From: Diadema setosum
Lineage: Eukaryota; Echinodermata; Echinoidea; Diadematoida; Diadematidae
Assembly (NCBI RefSeq): GCF_964275005.1
Contig: NC_092689.1
Span: forward strand, 3,264,501 to 3,328,500
DNA: 64,000 bases
Direction: 5' to 3'
Shown here: positions 39,241-50,300 of the stretch, piece after piece
Numbering within the stretch: the first letter of the stretch is position 1
Layout: the number at the start of each line of letters is the position of its first letter
The notes under the pieces: generated by a model
Database searches by the model: none
What the model was told of the DNA's origin: nothing
The model's input: only the letters and a program-made list of their open reading frames with translations
Translations under genes and position numbers: made by a program

Positions 39241-40572
39241 TTGCATTTTGTATTAAAAGTATACCACTCAGATTGCGTTTCCCTCCTCCTCTTCCCCCGA
39301 AGGAGAGGAGGAACGGTCATCAATGACAACGAGCAGGATATCGGAATGATATCACTCGATGTCCGCTTCGCGCTCAGAGGGAAACGCTTCTGCTCCTCAT
39401 CGTGGCATTTCAGTGGGACTCTTTTTATGGTAAAAAAGAGAGATGCATACTATAGAAATGATCCCTAAAAGTATGATCTTAAATTATACTTGCCTGTTAT
39501 GCAAGTCATATGTTTATTCATTTCACTTCATGGCGAGGTTATAAAGTTATCTCAACCCGCAAACTATCGCTTCTAAAATGTGTTTATACAACAGTGTCAT
39601 AGTTTTTCCACACGTGAATCCTTGAAGCACTGAAATTATGTGAAGGGGGTAGTGTTGGGTTGTGAAAGGGGCCACGAGGGAAGGGGAAAAGTGGAATTTT
39701 ATGTAACTCGAGTAGGTATCGAGAGGTAGCAGAACATAATATGAATATGCATGAGATATAGTCTTGTTAACCAGGAGTTTCTTCACAAAATACGCACAGT
39801 TCGTTTGTACGTTTTGTGTGCGAGCATGCAACTGTACTACTGGTATACGTTCTGTAAGACCACGTGCCATTTGATGTCAGTAGTCTTACGGAGGAAGCCG
39901 CATTTTTTTTTCGTGCAGCAAGTATAGCGGGCTCAAAAGAACAAAAATTGATAAACTATCATACATTTCATTGTTCTTTCTCTCGTTCAATGTTTATTGC
40001 AAACTCGTGAATGAAATCGGGAGAAAGCAAATACACAAATTGTGTTTGCGAAAGTCTATTGATGTGTTTTCCAAGCTGTGTTGTCTCAGGGAGGTGCATC
40101 AGGTTGTCTCCATTTTGGGTCACCTGATCCATGTAGCCTGATCAGTATTGTATCACCCGTTGGATATCACCATGTCGAAACCGGTTAGTATAGGTAAAAC
40201 CCAACAGCTATACGGGAAAGTATTGACTGTGATTATATCAACAGTGTTCGGAGCCCGATCTTTGTGAAGCGAGTATCGACCGTCAACGGGTCGACAAACA
40301 AACACGCGAACAAAATATGTAACCAAAACAGGTTGTGCACTGAGGTGGTTATTGAGGTACGGAAAGCAAGACTACAGCCCGGCGTGTAGTCGCTAAACTG
40401 GTAGTCAACTCGCACATGTGCAACGTACCGTCTCCTTCCGCTTCTCGTAAATCATTCCACGCGGTAATATTTTTATCCAGTCATTAGAAATTGAGACAAG
40501 CAAATTTATAACGGATATATGTATACATGATTATATATGTAATTAAGAAAAGATTGGATTAGAAATAAGGAA

Positions 40573-40776
40573 GATATGACATTTTGAAATTTCACTTTTT
40601 TTTAGGGGGGGGGGAATAAGGCAAGTTCTATATTCATAAAGCTGAAATACGAGATTTTTGTGAAATGAATAAGAAATTGTGAGGGCATGACATCGTCAAC
40701 TTGCTCATTTGAATATTCATGAGGACTGGTCAAGAAATGTTTTCCGAAAAAATTTGTGAAATTTCAAAATGTCATC
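40573..40776. mobile_element. Short inverted-repeat element
   Basis: GATATGACATTTTGAAATTTCAC at the left is matched by GTGAAATTTCAAAATGTCATC at the right. The interior includes ATTGTGAGGGCATGACATCG and CTCATTTGAATATTCATGAG. A related interior (TTGTGAGGTGATGACATCAG, CTCATTTGCATATTCATA) occurs alone at about 57418-57468. A MITE-like repeat without coding capacity. Confidence 0.6.
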
Positions 40777-41277
40777 TTTTCCTTTTTCTTCTCCAATTTT
40801 TGTCATTTTTTTATTTTGTATCGTTCTGTAGGGAATATTACATATTATTTCTCTTTCCTTTGAAGTTTATTGATTTTTGGGTTGGACTTCCTCTTTAAGT
40901 CACGTTTCCAGACCTACGGCTGTAATCACTGCTACTATCACACTGCTGGATAAGCGAACGGAACGAGATCATTCATATTGAAACATAACATCTTGATTAT
41001 AGTTTATCACGAGAACATTTTAAATAGCATCCGTTCGATGTTTCGTCTTCAAGACAAATAAACCTTAGGACCCGAGGAAATCCGAGAAAAATGACACTCT
41101 TGTTTTGTTTTCTTACTGCCAATCTAAAAACGGGGAGGGGAGGAAGCGAAAGTGTTGGAATAGAGAGATAGATAAAACTCGTTGAATGTTAGTATATGTG
41201 TGGATGAAAACTTTAAAGGTGAACTCACTCTGAAGAAGGAAATGTAAAGATGAGCATGATAATGATATTAATAAAAA

Positions 41278-41366
41278 ATAATAATAATGATAATGATGAT
41301 GATAATAATAGTAATGGTAGTATAGTAATAATAATAACGATGATGATGATGATAATAATAATGATA

Positions 41367-41397
<31 letters not shown>

Positions 41398-41399
41398 TA
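41278..41399. repeat. AAT/GAT trinucleotide microsatellite
   Basis: About 120 bases of mixed AAT and GAT units. The poly-Ile and Asn/Asp frames across it are artefacts. Confidence 0.9.
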
Positions 41400-43967
41400 C
41401 AGAGACAGCAGGGCAAAACTGGGACGGGTATGTGTATTGTGCAGAACATGTGTATAAATATGCCTGTATTATGTCTGTCTATATTTGTTTCAATGTAAGC
41501 ACATCTTTTAGGTATGTATGTATATACGAATTGTATGTATGTATTATTCACTGTCTGTAGGAACCAATGAGATTATACATACGAGTATAAAAAGGTGGTT
41601 CGAGTATATAACCCCTTGGATATGATTGGTTTTAGGAGCATAAAGCATACATATCTTCATTTCGGTAATATTCTCATCTGTTTGATATAATTTCATTAAT
41701 CAATTTCTTCTTCCATTTATTGTTTGATTTATCAACATTATTTGATGAATGGTAGAAACAGAATGTGGAGAGGAGGAATACTCAATGAGCCAGTGAATCG
41801 TTTTAATCCATTTCCTCGATGATGACACGGGTCACACGACTTTCCGTTCTCGACGGTCATCGCTTCCGAAGAATCGAATCTCTATTATATATTTCTTGTC
41901 CATTAGTTGGTTCTAAAATGAAGATTGAGAGTTGAAGAGTTGTGTGCGAATTGTTTCATGGGTGGAATACCATCAGTACTGCTGATGATACACGCTGCAT
42001 TCCTATCACATGGCGCTGTAATCAACAGAGCCTTCTAGAAGGCTCTGGTAATCAACTCTAAACATCGCCCTCTCACGTTCGGAAGCGCATTATTCGATAC
42101 ACTTCCGTCGTCTGGAATCTGATGACAAGACTGCGTTGCAAATCTCACCCACCACCACCACCACCCACAGCGACATTCTATCGATGTATTGCTTTCGTAT
42201 CGTGTACTTCTTTCTTTCAAAAAATCATTTTCCACGCCGTGGTATCTTTTGTCGTTTTATTCTCAACTAAAATGTAAATTGATATGATGTTGGATGGCAT
42301 AACATCGCTTGTTACTTGCACATAGACTTACCCAGTGCACCATACGTCAAGCGTAATCCGGAAGCACTTTTCAGACTGAGAAAGACAGTGTCCGGATGAA
42401 CGATAAGGCCTTGAGTCGAGGACGTGGGTTCGGCGATCTCATTTTTGACATGTCTGAAAAACTGTGAGAACTAGGAAGGTGGGTCATCGCAGGGGAGGAG
42501 GAGAAGAAGATAATGGGTATGGGAAGGAAGTGGAACAAACCGCATAAGACGATTTTTAGACAGATTACGAAAAAAAAAAAACTTTTGCAAACTGAAAGTT
42601 TTGACTCAAGTCCAGTGAATCAGTTTGTCTGTCTGTCCTGTATGCGCATTACTACCTTATACCTAGGTTGGTCTATTCCTGGACTAAACTGATTCCAAGA
42701 TCTAATATTGCCATATAAGGTCAATGTCATGCTATGGATCTTCTAGGCTCGATATACTCCGTCATGTTGACGCCGATGTCCAACGAATGGAAACAACCTT
42801 CTTCATTAATGACGAGTTGGTGCGCTTTTGAATATTAAGAATCCATAAATAACAAAAAAAAATAATATAATGAATTCTGCAGAAAAAAAATGATGAATGC
42901 TTACAGTGCTATCTGAGCGCGACTATACGTGAAAAAAAAAAGTGTTATCTTGTTGGAAATTATGAGAGTAGAAGACCGTGTAGTCTAGCCTTGATATTTT
43001 CGTCAAGATAGTTGACTTTACATCACGGCCAACATGGCGACAAATCTTCCGGTCCTCGGGGTTAGTAGGTTTATTGAATGTTAGTGATTTAATATATACT
43101 CAAGCTGGACTTACCACAAAATTTTATGAATATGAACATCAAAAATATAGTCATTAGAAAATCGTGAATTTTGTACAAATTGCGTGAAATGGGCATGTGA
43201 CTTGGATATTGGCCTTGTTTCGGCGTCTATTCCACGGACGATTATACGGTTACAAAATACCTAACCATCTCGCTATATGGACATATCCGATTTGAATAAT
43301 GGAACACTATAAAAACTCATGACGTTGGTGCCTGCCACTAGATCAACTTGTGAAAGACAAAGATGTGAGGGAATTGGACAAAATGCGACATCAGCATAAA
43401 TATAAAAAACAAAGGATATTATAAGCATCATTCTGTCTATCAAAAGGAAAAATCAGAACGTTTTCGCAAAGCTTTGTCTCATCTCTTCCGATATTTTTAG
43501 GTCATAAAGCGTGTGTTGCTCTCTGATCTACTTTCATTTCCTTCCCATCCGCCATCCGTGGTCTTGTCCACGTGTGTCGTCTTCAGGTGTGTGTCCAATT
43601 TCTTTATACCTCCCGCTCGACCGTAGCTTTTTTCTTTCTTTCGTTTTTTTTTTACATTTCTTTTCATCAGTGTTTCAGTTTTCATTTCATTTTAGCACCT
43701 GCGTTTATAGTCTCAAGCCCTTCTTCTTAATGTGTATACGATAAAATACAAACATCCATGACACGCGAGAAAACCCATGAAACCTAAATTGAACACAGAT
43801 TAAAAACCACAAGCATGTTTTCCTTCCTTCCCCATATCACAGCACATTCCATTCTCGAATGCATATTCTAAGAAATGCTGAAATGTAACCTTAGTTGGTA
43901 TGCTATTCTCAAAAGTTTCACATTTCTCCTTTAACTATGACTTCACTGATATATGAATTCCATTTAT

Positions 43968-44028
43968 ATTCATAAACACAAATATGGATACAATAAAGGC
44001 ATTCATAAACACAAATATGGATACAATA
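43968..44028. repeat. Small tandem duplication
   Basis: ATTCATAAACACAAATATGG and the following ATACAATA occur twice, at 43968 and 44001. The period is 33 bases and the two copies are identical. Confidence 0.85.
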
Positions 44029-44534
44029 GTGCTTACCCTAACTCCCTTGAACTAGAGCTATAGACTCTACAGAATAATCTAATACATTTATTTGTCAACG
44101 ACCCTTGCTGTATTATCACACTTGTAAAAAGCTTCATTCATTGTAACTTGGACATCAGACATACCAAAGGTCATCTCGTGTGAATGAACTACGGTCTCTA
44201 GCTATTCGACGATGTTTTTATTTTCCTTTGTGAAAAGGACATCACACAAATAAACTCCCCACAGCCACTTCCTAATGATGCCGAGCAGTTTTAGCTCCAC
44301 ATGGTTTTATCTACTCAGCCAATGTATTGGACACGTGACTATCCGCTGGAAAGCAATTCATGATCTACGAGCCGGGGAGACGTATACAGCACAAGACGAC
44401 ATGAAAAACGTAATCCCCAGGATTAAGTTTTCGTCAGTGTGGAGAATATGCATAGGGCCAAGCTGTAAGATTAGAGGGAAAGTAAGGGGAATAAGTGGGA
44501 CAATCTGAAGCTCGCACACTTATTTAAGTTATTG

Positions 44535-44554
44535 CATGGACCCTAGGGTCCATG
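44535..44554. repeat. 20-bp perfect palindrome
   Basis: Composed of CATGGACCCT and its exact complement. The arm is shared with the hairpin at 37695-37720. Confidence 0.85.
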
Positions 44555-45366
44555 GTTATTGTATTCATCTCAGGGTCAGTTCTATCGAATAGTAACGATG
44601 TGAAGGGGATGACGCCATCTATAAAGATGCTGTGAAGACGGCGGATTTTGTGCTAACTTTGTAATATCAAAAGCTGAACTGACGCAATTAAGATAGTCCT
44701 ATATAACCCCCTTTGGTAGAAGTTGCAACGTCGTTTTATCGAGTTGGCACCGAAAGTCCCACAAACTTTCACCTGGAGACGATAATGGCAATCGAATAAT
44801 AATAATGATAATACAAAAGATGTAAATCATTGGCCTATTAGTCTGTGGCGGAAGTGAGGAATGTTAGTGTTATGTGACGGATAACAATTGCGTTTTCCGT
44901 ATGTGACTCATGCAGTGTCGTCCAGGAGCCGTTCGGAAACGATCATTATCATGAGATCTGTCATGCAAAAAAACATGAACCCATTTTCTATCCACAAATT
45001 TACCAGTTCCTTTCAAGATAGGATGATATCATCAGATTTTAATGTCAGTCAATCATAGATCGTGAACATTATCACCTTCGTTGGGTTTTTATAGCATGAT
45101 GATCTAATGAGTCACTATGACAAACTATGCACGCTCTATCGATTTTTTTTTTCCAGATCCCACCCTTCCCACCCCCCCCCTCTCTCTCGTAATTATGCAT
45201 AAGGCAAGCCAATAGGATATTTAAGGTCATGACGTCACCTCCATATCACTTTCCATATTATTATGTATTTGCGATTGTTCCATTAAATCATATCAATTGT
45301 CTTTTGCATCATTTGTCAGAGTGAATGTTTTTGTTTGTTTGTTTGTTTGTTTGTTTTGATGTTTTG

Positions 45367-45371
45367 CATGT
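45367..45371. repeat. Target-site duplication, left
   Basis: CATGT directly before the 5' LTR, matched after the 3' LTR at 54584-54588. BEL/Pao elements usually make 4-6-bp duplications. Confidence 0.9.
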
Positions 45372-47335
45372 TGTCTCGCGGAGCGAAGCGGGTTTTGATT
45401 CTGGTTAGGAAAGTTTGCGTTTGAGTTTGCCTCATTTGTGATTTGAGGACACCATAGACGACATGCGCAGTGAGTGAAAGTTGTCATTTGTCACGTTTCG
45501 CGCAGTTTCTAATTGTGCCATTCAGTTAGTTAGCAGCTGACCGTATCAACGTGAAGACTGTACTGGTCGCGTTATGGGATGCGAATGCTGACTCGTCCGT
45601 TTCTGCAGAAGACTCATGCAAGTCAAGTTTAGTCCCGCTACAGGAGTAAGTAAATACCGGAAAATGTGAAATGAACATTAAAAACTGAAAGAAAGCAAAT
45701 AAGAGTATGCTTGAGCGAACTTATGAACTCATTTGAACTCAGTTACAGTGTTGAATTTGTTGCATGCGTACTGGTGAGTTGCAACGTGGTACATACGTGG
45801 TTACACAGGTATTGCACGTGAACATTGGTGCATGTTCATGTAATGCACGTTCATGTCAAGGCATGTAATGCCAGGAATTTATGAACTATGTGTAATGTCA
45901 TTTCATCAACCTGATGTGGTGGTTGTGTGAAGATACAGTTGTGACAGAAATTGACATTAAGACAGATTTAGTGTTATATAAATGTCGATAATGTTCAAAG
46001 AGACAAAGTTGTTGGTGAATAGAGTTGATAGTGGGAAAAGGTCACCACACGTTAATAGGTTCTTTGTGTATGATTTATCGACATGCATCAGTGTGGGTGT
46101 TTGTATTGCAAGACAAATTGTAAGGTAATTACAGAACTGTGCTTAATGACAGCAGTTCATACAGTGTTTGTAGTGCCTAAAGTGGAATCTAAAGTGTAAG
46201 AATCTACTCAATGGTGTGCTGTAAGGTTTAATTTGCATTTCTGGAGTGGAACTAGAATCCATGGTATGGAGGTAACAATGTTGAGTGTACAATATAGTGC
46301 TAAGCAAATGCAGAAATTCAGGTTGTAGATTTGTTGTAAGGTGTTACATTGAGTATATTCAGCATAAATTACCGAGCTCAAAGTGAGATTATGAGTGTCT
46401 ACAGTACAATCAGAGTGTAGATGCAAGTGATGTTTGACATATAACATGTAAGAATAAGTACAGGTGGTTTGACTTTCACATACAGTTGTATGTACAGTGT
46501 AAGTTCTGTTTCATATCCGTATGATTTGTGACTGCAAGTGTATGAAGCAAAGTCACTGAGAGTTAAAGGGGTGATAACACATGTTGTATTTGTACAAAAT
46601 TACATGTTTGTGCAGAAGTACAAATTAGACAGGATATGCACAACACGGCTAAGTACAGTGCAAGAGTGCAAAATAAAGTGCTCAGATTAATCTGCATGTG
46701 TACACAGTAAATGAGCACAATGAGCCAGTGTATTACATATTATACAAAGTTCTTTCAATAAGACGGAAAGAATCTGTAATTTTGGCATACAAGTGTACAT
46801 TGTAGTAGCTAACTCCTACATACATCTAGCATACATCTAGCATACAAGTGTACATTAGCAAACTCCAAGCATTCAAGGTGCATGTTCAATTGATATTCCC
46901 TATGTAACAGAAACATGGTGATTTATTAGTCGCTTTTCAATATGTGACAGGTATAAATCCAGATGAAGTGTACATGTACAATACACGTACAATATACTAT
47001 GAAGGTAATAAGAGACAGTGACAACAAGAGAAGTTTTTGAATCTATATGCATGTCAGGCAATGCAAAGATTTAATCATATACAAATGTATAGTGTACAAG
47101 ACGTGCATGAATAATGTACATGTGATTCAGAAGTCCAAGTTCAGTGTACAAGGCATGCCTGAGTATTACATGTGATTCACATGTCCAAGTTACTGCATGT
47201 GTATTAGCAACAAGGTGCTAATATTTTCTTTGTTTACGGTTTTGATCTATTCACAGATCGAATAAACAAGCTTCACGGCTTAACTATCTCAATCCACGGC
47301 TGGGCTAAACTCGGGTTCCATTCTTCGACTATTCA
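45372..47335 (+). repeat. BEL/Pao 5' LTR
   Basis: 1,964 bp, long for this superfamily. It begins TGTCTCGCGGAGCGAAGCGG and ends CTTCGACTATTCA. A TATAAA at 46952-46957 and an AATAAA at 47261-47266 are candidates for the core promoter and polyadenylation signal. The last 900 bases carry many TGTACA hexamers. The short reverse-strand frames inside are not genes. No primer-binding site could be assigned confidently after the LTR. Confidence 0.93.
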
Positions 47336-47392
47336 TCAAATTCGATTCCTGCTGACCTGGAATAGGAGACAGAGGGAACACTGCATGCAGTC

Positions 47393-50300
47393 ATGAGTGC
47401 AGAACAGAAAGAGAAGGACCTCAAGATCAAGAGGAGGACTGCCAAGGCAAAGCTGACCCGATTATTGAATGCCTTGCAGAAATTGCTGGACAGCAACAGG
47501 AATCTTGACGAGGTCACCGAGTCCTTACAGAGTCTGGAGTTAGCGTATAAGGACTTAGAGGAGAAACATGAAGCTTACTGCGAGATTATCGAGGATGACG
47601 AGCAGTTTCTAAAAGAGGGCACTTGGTTGGAAGAGTGTCAGTCAAACTTCATGGATATGCAGATAAAGGCGAAGGATTGCATCAAGGCAAAAGCAAGTGA
47701 GGCATCTGAGAGAGCTGAGACACAACCGGCTGTAAATGATAGCAGCAATGTAGCCTCACCTGAAAGGCCAGATGAATCTAACAGTCCACAAGTAGAGTCT
47801 GCATTCAGAGTACAGGTAGAGCGGCCCAAACTGCCACATTTCAGCGGAGACGTGAGAGTGTACTCTACGTTCAAATCGGACTTTCACCATTTGATAGACC
47901 GATACAGTAAACGGGACGCGATGGCCATCCTTCGTACAGCATTACACGGTAAGCCTTTGGAGCTAATCAGAGGGATAGGAAATGACTATGATGAAGCATG
48001 GGCATTGCTGGACTCCATATACGGCGATCCAAGGCTCGTGGCAGATGTAATCGTGGATGAAATGGAGCGGTTCCCCCCACTCAAAGAGGGAGATGATGCA
48101 AGATTCTGCGATCTTGTGCACATTGTAATGAGAAGTTACAACACACTGAAGGAAGTGGGGAGAACAGGAGACATGGATAACAGCCATATGCTGGCACTGG
48201 TGGAAAGAAAGATGACCAGCAATGATCGCAAGGTTTGGTTCCGCTATCTACAGAGGGATAGACAGGAGGCTACCTTTGAGGCACTGCGAACCTGGATGAG
48301 TGGGGAAATGAAGATGAGATTGAGAGCATCGGCCCCTCTTCGAGATGCACGGTCTTCCACTCAACAGAAAGACAAACGATCCAGTGCTTCAGTTAGTCAC
48401 ATTGCTGAAGAGGATAAGTCAGGCAAACAGGCGGACCACAAGTGCTGGATTTGTAAATCATCTGATCACTGGGTAGACCAGTGTAAGAAGCTTCTGTCAA
48501 AGAGTCAGCCCGAGAGGTTCCAAATGATGAAAGACAATCATGCATGCTACAGTTGCTTGAAGAGAGCAGGCAGGGATCACAACATGAAAACTTGCAAGCG
48601 ACGGAAGAGGTGCACAGAGAAATTGAACGGAGAACAGTGCACATCCTTTCATCATCCTCTGCTGCACAAAGAAATAGCCCATGAGATAGTGGCAAGTGTT
48701 TCAGGTAAAACAGCCCTTCTGCCTGTTGTGACAGTTACTATGATGGGTTCCAAGGACCAGAGCTACTCAGCTAACTGTCTACTGGATTCTGGTGCACAAA
48801 TTAGCCTTGTCAGACGATCAGTTGCAGAAAACCTAGGATTAAAGGGAAAGCCGATATCCATCAACATCACGAAAGTTGGCTGTGTCACTGAAGAGGTCCA
48901 GACGAAGATCTACCGATTAAGACTGCGATCTCTCGATGACAACAGAGTGTACAGAGTGTCGGCTGTCGGACTGGATTCCATCAATGATGACGTAGTACAA
49001 GTCCAGACAGATGACTTGTGCAAGACATTCAACCTGGGACAGAACTGTCTACATCGTAGCAGCGGATCGATTGATGTCTTGGTTGGAATTGATCATGCTA
49101 AGCTGCACACAGGAGAAACCAGGCAGAAAGGAAATTTGGTAGCCAGACATACCCCCCTGGGATGGGTGGTATTTGGAGCTGACCCGGATCATCAGGCTGC
49201 CAAAAGCACAGTTTTGAATGTGATGGTTACAGATGCTGTGGACTTGAAAGATTTTTGGACAACAGAGTCGATGGGAGTTTGTCATAGTCCCAGCCAGTAC
49301 CAACCAGACGGACTGAGTAGACAGGAAATGGATGAGAGTAAGCTAATCAGTAATTCCTGTCAGAAGGTCGGCAAGCAGTGGCTCGTTCCCTATCCATGGC
49401 AAAAGGAGCCGGATCTTCTGCCGGATAACAAGGCCCAGGCTGAGAGAATGCTATATGCTACTGAGAGGAAACTGGCAAAAAATCCCAACCATGCAGACGC
49501 ATATGACAGACAGATCCAGGAGATGGTTGAAATGAAATTTGCCAGAAAGCTGTCAAAGGATGAAGTGCGATCGTATGAAGGCCCAGTGCACTACATTGCG
49601 CATCATGCGGTCGTTCGACCGGAGAAGCAGAGTACCCCCATCCGAATCGTATTCAACTCATCCGCCTCCTACCAGGGACACTCGCTTAACGACTACTGGA
49701 TGAAGGGTCCCGATCTGCTGAACAGACTGTTTGGTGTACTGATGAGATTCAGGGAACACGAGGTGGCACTCTGCGCAGATATATCCAAGATGTACCACAG
49801 AGTGATGATACCTGAAAGGGACCAGCACGTCCACCGCTTTCTGTGGAGGAATTTGAACCAGGATAAGCAGCCAGATGTCTATATCATGAGAGTTGTCACT
49901 TTCGGTGATAAGCCATCCCCAGCTATGGCACAGACGGCATTGCGGAAGACAGCGGAGGAAGGCGCTAAGATGTTTCCGAAAGCAGCATCAACCATCATGC
50001 TTGATACTTACATGGATGACATCTGTGCATCGGTGCCGACAGTGACAGAGGCAGAGGAGCTGAGCAGAAGCATCGATAAAGTACTGGCTGATGGAGGGTT
50101 CAAAGTAAAGGGATGGAGATCAAACAAGGAGCTCTCCAGAGAACATGATGGGAATGACAAAAAGCCCAAATTACTGAAGACGATCACTGATGAGAAAGTC
50201 TTGGGTGTGGTATGGGAAAATGACTCAGACACATTCTCATACAAAGTCAAACTGAATGAGGATGCAATTCAAGCAATCAAGATGACAAAGAGGAGCATCC

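Larger units (their letters stand above)
33736..45366. other. Non-coding interval between CAPS2-like gene and BEL/Pao element
   Basis: The first part is presumably 3' UTR of the CAPS2-like gene. The rest holds two copies of a TTTTCGCG-type MITE, a 407-bp palindrome, tetranucleotide-rich stretches, a minisatellite, a short inverted-repeat element and a trinucleotide microsatellite. No open frame has coding character or splice context I can support. Stretches from 41.5 to 45.3 kb look like plain AT-rich DNA apart from poly-C runs, a palindrome and a small tandem duplication. Confidence 0.6.

Noticed and set aside
38967-39329. 120-codon frame on the - strand
   Set aside because: It follows the 85-90-bp minisatellite; the internal protein repetition reflects the DNA repeat only.
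41225-41551. Poly-Ile frame on the - strand
   Set aside because: It is a translation of an AAT/GAT microsatellite.
43030-43075. ATGGCGACAAATC with a following GTTAGT, as a first exon
   Set aside because: It is only about nine codons, with a weak donor and no supporting downstream exon.
46208-46447. 79-codon - strand frame, repeated at 53456-53695
   Set aside because: It looks duplicated and conserved only because it lies in the two nearly identical LTRs.
47336-47380. tRNA-like T-loop string (TTCGATTCC) after the 5' LTR
   Set aside because: No acceptor, D or anticodon arms are present. It is neither a tRNA gene nor a clear primer-binding site.
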